NCBI GenBank assembly: GCA_019417325.1
Contig: DXVO01000008.1
Span: 186,001 to 250,000 of the forward strand
Source: Parabacteroides sp.
GTDB lineage: Bacteria; Bacteroidota; Bacteroidia; Bacteroidales; Tannerellaceae
Reading direction: 5' to 3'
Length of the DNA stretch: 64,000 nucleotides
Each line of letters starts with the position of its first letter. Position 1 is the first letter of the stretch. Shown here in pieces: positions 26,487 to 35,262 of the stretch. Under the pieces are notes generated by a model that saw only the letters and a program-made list of their open reading frames with translations, was not told the DNA's origin and ran no database searches. The position numbers and the translations under genes are program-made.

Positions 26487-26532
26487 CAAATATCTTAAAT
26501 AAGATACAAGTAAAATGTAATAAATATTACAT
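26487..26532 (-). promoter_or_regulatory. nrfH promoter with Crp/Fnr-type operator
   Basis: The perfect palindrome ATGTAATA-AA-TATTACAT (26515-26532) is centred about 42 bp before the start predicted from the -7-like GATATTTG (26487-26494 on the minus strand). That is the class II activator position. A second palindrome, TATCTTA-AA-TAAGATA (26491-26506), overlaps the -7 box and could be a repressor site. Confidence 0.55.
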
Positions 26533-26553
26533 TGCGCCAAATTTGTGATTTAT

Positions 26554-27387
26554 ATGAAAAAGTATTTATTGATTGCAGTTTCAGCACTGCTTGTATGCTC
26601 TTCTTGCGTGACCAAGAAAAAGTACTTATTGGCGGAAAACGGCAGATTGGAAGCCATCGCCCGTGGAGATGATTTACAGAACCAGCTCGCCGGATGCCGG
26701 GACAATAATGACAAGCTCAATACACGCCTTTCCGGGCTTGAACGGGATACTGTGCGTTTGGGGCAGAACATTCGTAATTATGAAAACATGCTAAATGCAA
26801 ACATGTCCGAACAGGAAAAATTGAATGCGCTTCTCAGCCAGAAAATGACGGAGCTGGATAACAGGGAACGCACTATCAATGAACTGCAAGATATGATTAA
26901 TGCTCAAAATGCAAAAGTTCAGAAATTGCTCAGTAGTGTAAAAGAGGCTTTGTTGGGATTCAGCAGTGATGAACTGACCGTAAGGGAAAAAGACGGCAAA
27001 GTATATGTTGCCATGTCCGATAAGCTCTTGTTTGAATCGGGAAGTGCCAATGTAGACAAACGAGGAAAAGAAGCGCTCGCCAAACTGGCAGAAGTATTGA
27101 ACAAACAAACAGACATCGACGTTTACATCGAAGGACACACCGACAGTAAACCAATCAGCACTGCACGCTTCAAAGACAACTGGGACTTAAGTGTAATCCG
27201 CGCAACCTCTGTCGTTCGTATCCTGACAAAAGATTACGGTGTGAATCCATTGCAAATCCAACCTTCCGGACGTGGAGAGTTTATGCCTGTCGACAATAAC
27301 GAAACACCCGAAGGACGGTCTAAAAACCGTCGTACGGAAATTATCATGGCACCGAAGCTGGACAAATTATTCCAAATGCTACAATAA
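26554..27387 (+). CDS. OmpA-family peptidoglycan-binding lipoprotein
   Basis: 277 residues, starting at the ATG of MKKYLLIAV (a GTG three codons upstream is less likely). The lipobox is VCSSC; a long coiled coil (about 35-120, repeated Asn/Leu/Glu heptads) is followed by an OmpA_C domain (about 150-265) with EGHTDSKP and SGRGEFMPV...GRSKNRRTEI, the residues that bind diaminopimelate. It probably tethers the outer membrane to peptidoglycan. It is divergent from nrfH and convergent with the DUF4153 gene. Confidence 0.93.
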   Translation: MKKYLLIAVSALLVCSSCVTKKKYLLAENGRLEAIARGDDLQNQLAGCRDNNDKLNTRLSGLERDTVRLGQNIRNYENMLNANMSEQEKLNALLSQKMTELDNRERTINELQDMINAQNAKVQKLLSSVKEALLGFSSDELTVREKDGKVYVAMSDKLLFESGSANVDKRGKEALAKLAEVLNKQTDIDVYIEGHTDSKPISTARFKDNWDLSVIRATSVVRILTKDYGVNPLQIQPSGRGEFMPVDNNETPEGRSKNRRTEIIMAPKLDKLFQMLQ

Positions 27388-27470
27388 AATCATAAGTATC
27401 ATTTTTCCAAATCATAACTATGATTTACAAAATTCATAACTATGACACGGGAAAATGATACTTATCATGT
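27388..27470. terminator. Nested palindromes / bidirectional terminator
   Basis: Outer arms ATAAGTATCATTTTTCC and GGAAAATGATACTTAT (near perfect) enclose a loop holding two copies of TCATAACTATGA. It lies between the convergent OmpA-like and DUF4153 genes. It may end transcription from both sides, although the T-runs are short. Confidence 0.6.
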
Positions 27471-27475
27471 AGAAT

Positions 27476-28927
27476 CTATTTCTTCAAATAAAATCCCGGA
27501 TAAATAGCATTCACGGTATAGGCTGAATCCGGATAAAAACGTTCCACAGATATTTCATCCAATAAGAGTAAAGCCGAATCCAAATCTATCCGCAGCAATG
27601 CCGGATAATTGGTTTTCTTTATCGAATCGAACGGAGTAAGCCCAACTTTCTCCATCTGTCTTTTAAATAAAGTCGGTATATGTTCCCGAAAAATCAAATG
27701 TTCATTTTTATCATATAAAAAGAGCGTATCCCTCTCAACCAAAGTCCACATCATACTTGTATCCCTTTTATAAGAATAGACCTTTTGCATGGTCTTATAA
27801 GATGCAATATCCACCGGATTCATATTTTCAATAAAAACAGATGAATAGTTATATCCGGAAGTATCCCCTCCGGTATTTTCTCTTCCCTCTTGCGACCTCC
27901 GTTCTATATCTTTTACCGTTATTCCGGGGATATAAGTAAACGTAATGAGTAATACGAATGCCAATAATGCAGAATAAAGATATTTTCCCGTACGCCGGAA
28001 GATAAATAACAAAGCTGTTACTGTTAAAACGACACCCACTATCACCAGATAAACCCGGTCTTCTGTATAGCCATACTGGTTGACACGATAGGAAGTTCCA
28101 ACCCAAAACATAATCAGAGCGGGTAATACCGTCAGGCTCGAAAAACGGTAGAACCAATCATAATATCTTCTAAGTAAAAATGGCTGACAACCCTTAAAAA
28201 CGAAGGTCGCAGTAACAAAAGCCATAACCATTATAGCAACTGCCCCTTTGGGCAAAGACCACAATACGGCAATCTTAATAAAATAAAGGTAAAGGATTAC
28301 CGTATAAATAAGCAATGCCGGTGAGAGGACATAATTCATCAATACATCAAATAGTTTATTATATCCTTCCTCTTCCTTCTCTTGATGAAAAGTCAAGAAC
28401 AAAAGAGGCAAAACACCGGCAAAAGCAATACTTGTCGCATAAGTCATGAAACGGTTCTCACTTTCATATCCCAATTCGAAAATATACTGTATGGAATAAT
28501 AGATAGCAATAGACAACAAGTACGCTACCCCTGCAAGAAGAAAGGCAGAAAAGAAGGCCCGGAGAAAGTGAAGGCCTTTTTTGACAAAAGCTTTATTCTC
28601 CGTTTTCCAATCGCCAATCAGAAAGAAAAGAACAGCTATCACCCATGTAACCAGATCTTCTTTCGTTTTCCACCAAAAAAAGATGAAAAAGAAAAATGAG
28701 GCATAATATACAAAACGCCACCGTTTTTCCCTGGTCAATATATTTAATGTATAGGTAACCAGAAACAAGGCAGGAAAATAACTCAATAATATAATCCAGT
28801 CCTTATTAGCTAAATCATAGGATGCACAACCTATTATACAAAATAATACAGTCAATATCACTTCTACCGGATTATGATGTATGGCAATTTTCAAATGTTC
28901 GGCTATAGCCTTTATTTTATTCTTCAT
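27476..28927 (-). CDS. DUF4153 polytopic membrane protein
   Basis: 483 residues with about ten to twelve membrane helices through residue 335 and a soluble C-terminal domain (about 350-483), the layout of DUF4153 proteins. Function is unknown. I start at MKNKIKAIAEH: the next Met upstream (28966) would lie upstream of the TATATTTG -7 box (minus strand, 28953-28960) that probably drives the gene. Confidence 0.8.
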   Translation of the reverse strand: MKNKIKAIAEHLKIAIHHNPVEVILTVLFCIIGCASYDLANKDWIILLSYFPALFLVTYTLNILTREKRWRFVYYASFFFFIFFWWKTKEDLVTWVIAVLFFLIGDWKTENKAFVKKGLHFLRAFFSAFLLAGVAYLLSIAIYYSIQYIFELGYESENRFMTYATSIAFAGVLPLLFLTFHQEKEEEGYNKLFDVLMNYVLSPALLIYTVILYLYFIKIAVLWSLPKGAVAIMVMAFVTATFVFKGCQPFLLRRYYDWFYRFSSLTVLPALIMFWVGTSYRVNQYGYTEDRVYLVIVGVVLTVTALLFIFRRTGKYLYSALLAFVLLITFTYIPGITVKDIERRSQEGRENTGGDTSGYNYSSVFIENMNPVDIASYKTMQKVYSYKRDTSMMWTLVERDTLFLYDKNEHLIFREHIPTLFKRQMEKVGLTPFDSIKKTNYPALLRIDLDSALLLLDEISVERFYPDSAYTVNAIYPGFYLKK

Positions 28928-29268
28928 ATTCAACCAGTTATTAACAAGACTCCAAATATAAGACATATTTGATATTCAAAGGCTATATAAATGCCAAAAC
29001 GGTTCGTCTTATGCCAGAATTTCAGCATTCGTTAAAACGATAACTGTCATTTTTTCAATCACATAACATATATCAAATTCAGGGAAAGAATAAAAATCAA
29101 AGTCTGTGAATTACATTTTCAAACTCATTTATCAAGCTTTATTTCTATTAACAAGCCAATCTGCATAATGGCACATCTTTTGAAATATATCTCGTGAATT
29201 CGGATTAAAAACGAAATCAACAAGAGATTAATTCATAAATGTTTAACTTATAATTGGAGGACTGTATT
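28928..29268. other. Intergenic region between DUF4153 and hsp20
   Basis: AT-rich divergent spacer. It holds the DUF4153 -7 box (28953-28960, minus). I see no heat-shock CIRCE element and no clear plus-strand promoter before hsp20, only its ribosome binding site (TTGGAGGAC, 29254-29262). Confidence 0.5.
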
Positions 29269-29697
29269 ATGACACCGATGAGAAGAAGTCAAAATTGGTT
29301 ACCGTATGTATTCAATGATTTATTCGACAACGACTGGATGATTAAAGCAAACTCTACAGCTCCAGCAATTAATGTCATTGAATCTGACAAAGATTACCGG
29401 GTTGAAGTTGCTGCTCCGGGTATGACAAAAGACGATTTCAGTATCCGCATCGACGAAAACAACAATTTGGTTGTATCGATGGAGAAAAAGGAAGAGAAGA
29501 AAGAAGACAAAAAAGACGGACGCTATCTGCGCCGTGAATTTTCTTACAGTAAATTCCAGCAGACAATGGTGCTTCCCGACAATGTCGAAAAAGACAAAAT
29601 CGAAGCCAAAGTCGAAAATGGGGTATTGAATATCTCTATTCCTAAACGGACTGAAGAAGAAGCTAAAAAAGCAGAAAAAATTATTGAAATCAAATAA
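29269..29697 (+). CDS. Small heat-shock protein (Hsp20/alpha-crystallin)
   Basis: 142 residues, starting at the ATG 7 bp after a GGAGG ribosome binding site; the longer TTG form would include that site. The alpha-crystallin domain (about 32-125) carries VEVAAPGMTKDDFSI, a Lys/Glu-rich loop, and the VENGVLNISIPK strand motif, with an IEIK C-terminal (I-x-I) tail. It is an ATP-independent holdase in the cytosol. Confidence 0.96.
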   Translation: MTPMRRSQNWLPYVFNDLFDNDWMIKANSTAPAINVIESDKDYRVEVAAPGMTKDDFSIRIDENNNLVVSMEKKEEKKEDKKDGRYLRREFSYSKFQQTMVLPDNVEKDKIEAKVENGVLNISIPKRTEEEAKKAEKIIEIK

Positions 29698-29770
29698 TCC
29701 GGTTCTACGGTAAACCTTACGTTATAATGGTTTGTTTTAATGAAAAGCAATTTTATTAAAACGAACCATT

Positions 29771-30253
29771 ATGATTTTAAGTAGAAAACTTTCAGACGCT
29801 CTGAATGAGCAAATATTGGCTGAGATGTGGTCATCCAACCTGTATCTCTCTATGTATATCCATTTTTCCCAAATCGGTCTCGACGGATGTGCACACTGGA
29901 TGAAAAAACAATCCGAAGAAGAAATGGAGCATGCCTACAAAATGATCGACTACTCAGTAAAACGCGGCGGCCAGGTTAAACTGGAACAAATAAATGTAGT
30001 ACCTACAGCTTTCGGTTCTCCGCTGGAAGTATTTGAACATGTATACGAACATGAAGTACATGTATCCGAATTGATTGACCGCCTGGTTGATGTTGCTGCA
30101 GCTGAAAAAGATAAAGCAACCCAGGATTTCTTGTGGGGATTTGTCCGCGAACAGGTGGAAGAAGAAGCGACAGCTAAAAACCTTGTTGAAAAACTGAAAC
30201 TGTTTGGCGATTGCCATATTGCCATTTTAGACCATCAACTGGGTAAAAGATAA
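29771..30253 (+). CDS. ftnA: Ferritin (FtnA-type)
   Basis: 160 residues, a four-helix-bundle ferritin without a haem-binding Met of the bacterioferritin type. Ferroxidase ligands are visible as E17-like in LNEQILAEMWSSNLYLSM, EEEMEHAYKM (E-x-x-H) and a Glu in the third helix (EHEVHVSELID). It oxidises and stores iron in the cytosol, helping survival during oxygen exposure. It is monocistronic, with a terminator at 30279-30316. Confidence 0.95.
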   Translation: MILSRKLSDALNEQILAEMWSSNLYLSMYIHFSQIGLDGCAHWMKKQSEEEMEHAYKMIDYSVKRGGQVKLEQINVVPTAFGSPLEVFEHVYEHEVHVSELIDRLVDVAAAEKDKATQDFLWGFVREQVEEEATAKNLVEKLKLFGDCHIAILDHQLGKR

Positions 30254-30278
30254 TCCATATACAATACGGAGAAACAGG

Positions 30279-30316
30279 AAAGGGCGGTCTGACAATCAAA
30301 AGTCAAACAGCCCTTT
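30279..30316. terminator. Terminator between ftnA and tag
   Basis: AAAGGGCGGTCTGAC paired imperfectly with GTCAAACAGCCCTTT, followed by AATTAA. It lies between convergent genes and probably serves both. Confidence 0.65.
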
Positions 30317-30342
30317 AATTAACAATTATAGCCTTACATATC

Positions 30343-30918
30343 TTATTGAGTCACTTTGCATAAACAACCTTCCAAATGGTCGTTCACAAAGCCGGCCGCC
30401 TGCAAAAAAGCATAACAGATTGTTGAGCCGAAGAACTTGAAACCTCTCTTTTTCATATCTTTGCTTATCGCATCCGACTCGGGAGATGTGCCGGGTATCT
30501 GCCCCAAACTCTTGAAATTATTAACGATAGGTTGCTGGTTGGGGAAGAATGATAAGATATACTTGTAAAAACTACCGAACTCTTTCTGAATAACCATATA
30601 TAGTTTCGCATTATTGATTGTACTATTGATTTTCAACCGGTTTTTGACGATTCCATCAAATTGCATCAATCGTTCGACGTCTTCTGATGTCATTTGCGCA
30701 ACTTTCTCCACATCAAAATGAAGAAAAGCTTCCCGGTATCCTTCCCGTTTCCGGAGGATAGTAATCCAGGCTAATCCGGCCTGAGCACTTTCGAGTACCA
30801 AAAACTCAAAGAGGGTTCGGTCATCAGTAACGAGTTTACCCCATTCTTCGTCGTGATATTTTATGTATAGTTCGTCCGTTCCGGCCCAACCGCAACGTGT
30901 ATTGATTAGATCTTCCAT
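30343..30918 (-). CDS. tag: DNA-3-methyladenine glycosylase I
   Basis: 191 residues. The N-terminal RCGWAGTDELYIKYHDEEWG and the central FEFLVLESAQAGLAWITILRKREGYREAF are the Tag signature. Zinc ligands are probable at Cys9, His22 and the C-terminal His/Cys of DHLEGCLC. It removes 3-methyladenine from alkylated DNA. It lies 13 bp after the SGNH hydrolase gene. Confidence 0.95.
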   Translation of the reverse strand: MEDLINTRCGWAGTDELYIKYHDEEWGKLVTDDRTLFEFLVLESAQAGLAWITILRKREGYREAFLHFDVEKVAQMTSEDVERLMQFDGIVKNRLKINSTINNAKLYMVIQKEFGSFYKYILSFFPNQQPIVNNFKSLGQIPGTSPESDAISKDMKKRGFKFFGSTICYAFLQAAGFVNDHLEGCLCKVTQ

Positions 30919-30930
30919 ATTTCGAGGTGT

Positions 30931-31701
30931 TTATAGTACATTCATAATAGCTTTTCCCCATAACGTACCTAAGACGGCAGCTCCCTTCACATTCGGATGC
31001 AAATAAAATGTTCCGGCATTTCCTTCTTCCGGGAAAAGGTCTGTTTTATAATGAGTTTTAAAGTAATCGAACCCCTCTGTATCCCCCATAAAGACTTGCC
31101 CGGGAAAACGTTTGGAATAATCCAATACCAGCGACTGGAGCTCTGGATAATAACTTTGCAAACGAATCAAGCCTTCCTCTAAATACTTCGCCCCGTTATA
31201 CGTATTCGGACTATACCAAACCGGACGATGTACTACGATTTTACAATCGGGATACAATGCTAATAACTTATCGATGATCGTTTTCATGTTCTCATAGTAT
31301 TTAGCCGGAGAAGTAGGCGCACCGTTCGGTCCCGTAATTGCACTGTCGTTTGTTCCCAACATAATAGAGAAAAGCAAAGTAGCCCAGGTTTCATCTTTAA
31401 ACTGGTCGGCTGCAACAATAGCTTTCGGAAACAGTCTTTCTGTCTGCGGCAAATAATCAACCGTAGTACAACCGCTTACTCCCCGGTTGGCATACTTCAC
31501 AGAGCCGACAGAAGGTTGTTTACTCAAATAAAGAGCCGCTTTTGCCGGAGGGGCATCATGAGCCGGATTTTCCAGTATCACTCCCTGAGTAATGCTGTTA
31601 CCAATAAATACAATATTCAGATTTTTCTTTTCCTGTCCCATTATCCAATTGCAGACCACTAAACATATAAATAAACTGATAAACGTCCTGTAGTGTTTCA
31701 T
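30931..31701 (-). CDS. Secreted SGNH/GDSL hydrolase
   Basis: 256 residues with a signal peptide. Block I is FIGNSITQG (catalytic Ser). Block II Gly lies in NRGVSGCTT, block III Asn in MLGTNDS, and block V Asp/His near FYLHPNVKGAAVLG, so the catalytic set is complete. These enzymes deacylate polysaccharides or lipids in the periplasm; the substrate is unknown. A Met two codons upstream (31707) is also possible. Confidence 0.88.
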   Translation of the reverse strand: MKHYRTFISLFICLVVCNWIMGQEKKNLNIVFIGNSITQGVILENPAHDAPPAKAALYLSKQPSVGSVKYANRGVSGCTTVDYLPQTERLFPKAIVAADQFKDETWATLLFSIMLGTNDSAITGPNGAPTSPAKYYENMKTIIDKLLALYPDCKIVVHRPVWYSPNTYNGAKYLEEGLIRLQSYYPELQSLVLDYSKRFPGQVFMGDTEGFDYFKTHYKTDLFPEEGNAGTFYLHPNVKGAAVLGTLWGKAIMNVL

Positions 31702-31707
31702 ATACAT

Positions 31708-31992
31708 TGATTTTTCAAAAACACAAAGTAAAACAAAGTTTATAAAAAGAAGCTCAGAATTACCTGTGTTTTTAACAAGACAAGGAATAACACACTGTTA
31801 ATCAACATTAAAACACAGTATCTATTTAGATAACAGGAAAAAGAAGATAAACTTTTCTGTAGACAAACTGATTTCATATGTTTTTTCACCTATCTTTACA
31901 ATAAAAATAACAGTTTAGAAGAAATGTGGACTAAAGGCGAGAGTGGAAGTTACGACAGAAACTTTCGTACTACTATTTTAAACCTACATAAA
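31708..31992. other. Divergent intergenic region
   Basis: 285 AT-rich bp. A weak -7-like TATCTTTA occurs near 31892 on the plus strand, about 100 bp before the propeller lipoprotein. I see no other structure. Confidence 0.35.
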
Positions 31993-33039
31993 ATGAAAAT
32001 CACCAGAACAATTATAAAATGTATTTTTATTATAACCATAGCATTTTCTCTGTCTTGTAAAAATGGTGAAAAACAACTCAAAAATTTTCCAACCACAGAA
32101 TATTTATCCCCAACATGCATTCCTATTAATGAAATTATAAAAATAGGCAATATCTATAAGTATAAAAATTACATTGTATTACAAAACGTTAGTAGCAATG
32201 CTAAAGAATCCTTTTATACTTATTCATTTCCTGACTTCAAATTTTTATATGCTTTCTGTCCCATAGGGAATGGACCTAAGGAATACATTATGCCCACAGT
32301 CATAAAAAATACACCAGAAAATATTTTTTCATTTCGAGACCATGCTACAGATAAATTTGTTAGCTATTCACTGACTGACTCTACTGCAACTTTCATTAAT
32401 GAATCCGTTCTTAAGCCGAGTGATAATCGCTACTTCTGGGAAATCAATTATATCAAAGAGAACTTATACTTATTAAAAAGGAGCAATAGTAAAATCAGTT
32501 CCAGAGAATTATGGGATTTTTCATCTCAACAATTATTAGATACCTTACCAAACACGTTCGACTTAAAGAAAAGTATGGGAAATAACTATTATACAGAATT
32601 TGATGATACGTGGATATCTTCATCTAATAGCAAGGTAGCTTTTGCCTATTTTTTCATTGACCGAATAGAGATTGGCTCAATCAACAGTCAAAAACTGGAA
32701 ATACTTGCATCTATCGGAACAAAAGACACGCCTAATTTTCATACCTTTAAAGAAGGAAAGGGTAATTACAAATACAACGTAGAAAATAATATTGTACACT
32801 ATGAATCCCTTTCATGTACAGATAAATATATTTACGCATTATATGCCGGTATTCCTTGGGGGGATATAGATAAAAATCATTCATCGATTATAGAAATCTA
32901 CAATTGGAATGGAAAACCTATAAAGAAATTAAACTTAGAGCATTCTTTATCAGCTTTTATTGTTGATGAAGAACATCAAATAATCTACGGAATAAATCCG
33001 GAAACACATGAAGATAAAATTATTTCATATCAATATTAA
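31993..33039 (+). CDS. BF3164-like beta-propeller lipoprotein
   Basis: 348 residues starting at MKITRTIIKC; the 23 upstream codons do not resemble a signal peptide, while this start gives a signal peptide with lipobox (AFSLSCKNG). The rest is beta-rich with repeated blades of the YTYSFPDFKFLYAFCPIGNGPKEYIMP type seen in the BF3164/TolB-like six-bladed propellers of Bacteroidetes. Function unknown; 13 bp before the M64 peptidase, so probably one transcript. It is lower in GC than its neighbours, which may indicate recent acquisition. Confidence 0.7.
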   Translation: MKITRTIIKCIFIITIAFSLSCKNGEKQLKNFPTTEYLSPTCIPINEIIKIGNIYKYKNYIVLQNVSSNAKESFYTYSFPDFKFLYAFCPIGNGPKEYIMPTVIKNTPENIFSFRDHATDKFVSYSLTDSTATFINESVLKPSDNRYFWEINYIKENLYLLKRSNSKISSRELWDFSSQQLLDTLPNTFDLKKSMGNNYYTEFDDTWISSSNSKVAFAYFFIDRIEIGSINSQKLEILASIGTKDTPNFHTFKEGKGNYKYNVENNIVHYESLSCTDKYIYALYAGIPWGDIDKNHSSIIEIYNWNGKPIKKLNLEHSLSAFIVDEEHQIIYGINPETHEDKIISYQY

Positions 33040-33052
33040 AACACTTAAAAAC

Positions 33053-34339
33053 ATGAGAACAAAGTATCTACTTCTTTTTGCCGCCATCCTTTGTAATCTA
33101 TCCGTTTTTGCACAAAGTGAGTTCGACAAGTATTTTCAGAAAAAAAGTCTCCGGGTCGATTTTGCCCTAAGTGGTAATGCCCAAACACAATCTGCAGCGA
33201 TCCAACTTCTTCGCGAAGAACCGGTATGGGGAGGTCCGATTAAAAATCTGATTGACAAATTCAACTATGGAGGCTATTATATTAATGTATATGATAAAGC
33301 CAGCAATAAGCTGATTTATTCGAGAGGATTCAATACGCTTTTTGAAGAATGGCGTACTACAGAACAAGCTAAAACAGAAAGCCAGTCATGGAATAACAGC
33401 ATCTCTGTTCCTTTCCCGAAATCAACTGTTTCAATCGAAATAACGGCACGCGACAAAGCCGATATGAAGTTTCACCCCCTGCTGAAAATGGATATTGATC
33501 CAACCAGCATTTTTATAGACCGGGGAAAACTGAAAGATAATAAAGTCTATCCGGTTTTAAACAATGGCAATTCATCAGAAAAAGTCGACCTGGTTTTTAT
33601 CGGGGAAGGCTATACAGCCAATGAACAGGAAAAATTCGTATCAGATACCAAACGTTTTACCGATGCATTATTCGCTACGCCTCCCTTCACTGATTATAAA
33701 AAGGATTTTAATGTTTGGGCTGTAGAAGTAATTTCAGAAGAGTCCGGTACGGATGTATCCGGAAAAGGTATATTTAAAAATACCGCTCTCAACACGGGGT
33801 ATTATACCTTCGGAGTAGACCGTTATCTGACAACACAAGACATGAAACCCGTTCGTGATGCCGTTTGGAATGTTCCCTGCGATGCCATTTTCATTCTGGT
33901 TAATACGGATACTTACGGAGGGGGCGGAATGTATAACTTCTATGCATGCGGAACTGCAGACCACCCCAAAACACCGGTTGTATTTACACACGAGTTCGGA
34001 CACAGTTTTGCCGGACTCGCCGACGAATATTTTTCTTCGGAAGTGGCTTATCAGGATTTCTATAACCTGAAATATGAGCCTTGGGAGCCCAACATCACCA
34101 CTTTAGTTGATTTTGAAAGCAAGTGGAAAGATTTATTGCCTGCCGGAACGCCAATCCCTACACCTCTGGATGCTACACATAAAGATAAGACCGGAGTGTT
34201 TGAAGGAGGTGGTTATATATCCAAAGGCATTTACCGCCCGAAAGACCATTGCATGATGCGTGATTATGCCCCGTTCTGCCCTGCGTGTAGCCGGGCTATT
34301 TCACAGATGGTTCATTTCCTCACAGACAAAGCTTATTAA
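33053..34339 (+). CDS. Secreted M64-family (IgA-peptidase-like) metallopeptidase
   Basis: 428 residues starting at MRTKYLLLFAA with a signal peptide ending near SVFAQ. An N-terminal beta-sandwich (about 25-170, M64 N-terminal domain) precedes the catalytic domain. The zinc motif HEFGHSFAGLADEY begins at His313, with the third ligand Asp after the Gly-Leu-Ala turn. Peptidase M64 was named for the Clostridium ramosum IgA protease, but gut Bacteroidetes relatives have unproven targets. It is paired with a propeller lipoprotein upstream and followed by a terminator at 34347-34388. Confidence 0.92.
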   Translation: MRTKYLLLFAAILCNLSVFAQSEFDKYFQKKSLRVDFALSGNAQTQSAAIQLLREEPVWGGPIKNLIDKFNYGGYYINVYDKASNKLIYSRGFNTLFEEWRTTEQAKTESQSWNNSISVPFPKSTVSIEITARDKADMKFHPLLKMDIDPTSIFIDRGKLKDNKVYPVLNNGNSSEKVDLVFIGEGYTANEQEKFVSDTKRFTDALFATPPFTDYKKDFNVWAVEVISEESGTDVSGKGIFKNTALNTGYYTFGVDRYLTTQDMKPVRDAVWNVPCDAIFILVNTDTYGGGGMYNFYACGTADHPKTPVVFTHEFGHSFAGLADEYFSSEVAYQDFYNLKYEPWEPNITTLVDFESKWKDLLPAGTPIPTPLDATHKDKTGVFEGGGYISKGIYRPKDHCMMRDYAPFCPACSRAISQMVHFLTDKAY

Positions 34340-34346
34340 AATATAA

Positions 34347-34388
34347 AGGCTGGCACGGTACATTACCGTCCAGCCTGCTTTCTTTTTT
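34347..34388 (+). terminator. Terminator after M64 peptidase
   Basis: AGGCTGGCACGGTA / TACCGTCCAGCCT with a small loop and TTCTTTTTT tail. It also faces the end of the pirin gene. Confidence 0.75.
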
Positions 34389-34401
34389 ACATTGAAATAA
34401 A

Positions 34402-35109
34402 TCAATGCATAGGTACTTCTATTAACAGTACTGTCGCTTTTTTCAACACTTCGATAGTAATACCATCCGTTTCCCAGAATCCGGCACCATCCCGTTTGGA
34501 AAGTACGGTATTATCTACTTCAACTTCGCCTTCTATAACAAACAGATAAACGCCGTTTTCTTTACTATGCAACTGATATTGTTTAACAACCCCGGCATCC
34601 AATGTCCCCATCAAAAACCAGGCATCCTGATTGAGGGAAGCTTCTGATTCTCCATTCGGAGATAATAACACTCCCAACTCATTCGGTTTCTGGGTACCAC
34701 GAATATCATAGTTATTATACTTAGGCGATGTATTTTCTTCACGCGGAAATACCCATATCTGAAGAAACTCCAGTTTATCTTCCGGACTGTCGTTAAATTC
34801 ACTATGGAATATACCTGTTCCGGCACTCATCACCTGGATAAAACCAGGGGTAATTACCTCACTGTTTTGTATGCTGTCGCCATGGCGCAAAAATCCTTTC
34901 AACGGAATAGATACCACTTCCATATTTTTATGAGGGTGTGTATCAAAACCTTCACTCGGTGCTACTGTGTCGTCATTCAAAACACGGAGCATACCGAAAT
35001 GCATTCTATTAGGGTTATAATAATTGGCAAAACTGAATGTATGGTAAGTTTTAAGCCAACCGTGATTTGCATAACCGCGAGTATTCGCTTTATCTACTAC
35101 TTTTTTCAT
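34402..35109 (-). CDS. Pirin-family protein (YhhW-like)
   Basis: 235 residues, a bicupin. The first cupin holds metal ligands in FDTHPHKNMEVVS and HSEFNDSPEDKLEFLQIW. The second (about 140-230) lacks them, as is usual. Bacterial relatives such as YhhW have quercetinase activity in vitro; the role in the cell is unclear. It has a strong ribosome binding site (AAGGAGGATTTATTA then ATG). Confidence 0.92.
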   Translation of the reverse strand: MKKVVDKANTRGYANHGWLKTYHTFSFANYYNPNRMHFGMLRVLNDDTVAPSEGFDTHPHKNMEVVSIPLKGFLRHGDSIQNSEVITPGFIQVMSAGTGIFHSEFNDSPEDKLEFLQIWVFPREENTSPKYNNYDIRGTQKPNELGVLLSPNGESEASLNQDAWFLMGTLDAGVVKQYQLHSKENGVYLFVIEGEVEVDNTVLSKRDGAGFWETDGITIEVLKKATVLLIEVPMH

Positions 35110-35215
35110 TAATAAATCCTCCTTACTTAATCTGTCAATAGAACATTATTCAAGGGCTAAAAGTTCTACGGAAAAAATTATCAGCAAAAAGGCTCTATTA
35201 TACGGTAGAATTGAG

Positions 35216-35223
35216 TACTTTTG
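35216..35223 (+). promoter_or_regulatory. -7 box of guaB
   Basis: TACTTTTG matches TAnnTTTG and lies 39 bp before the ATG of guaB. It rules out the longer TTG-initiated form starting at 35221. Confidence 0.5.
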
Positions 35224-35262
35224 TACCCTAATAAAAAATCATCCAGTAAATATAATTCAATT

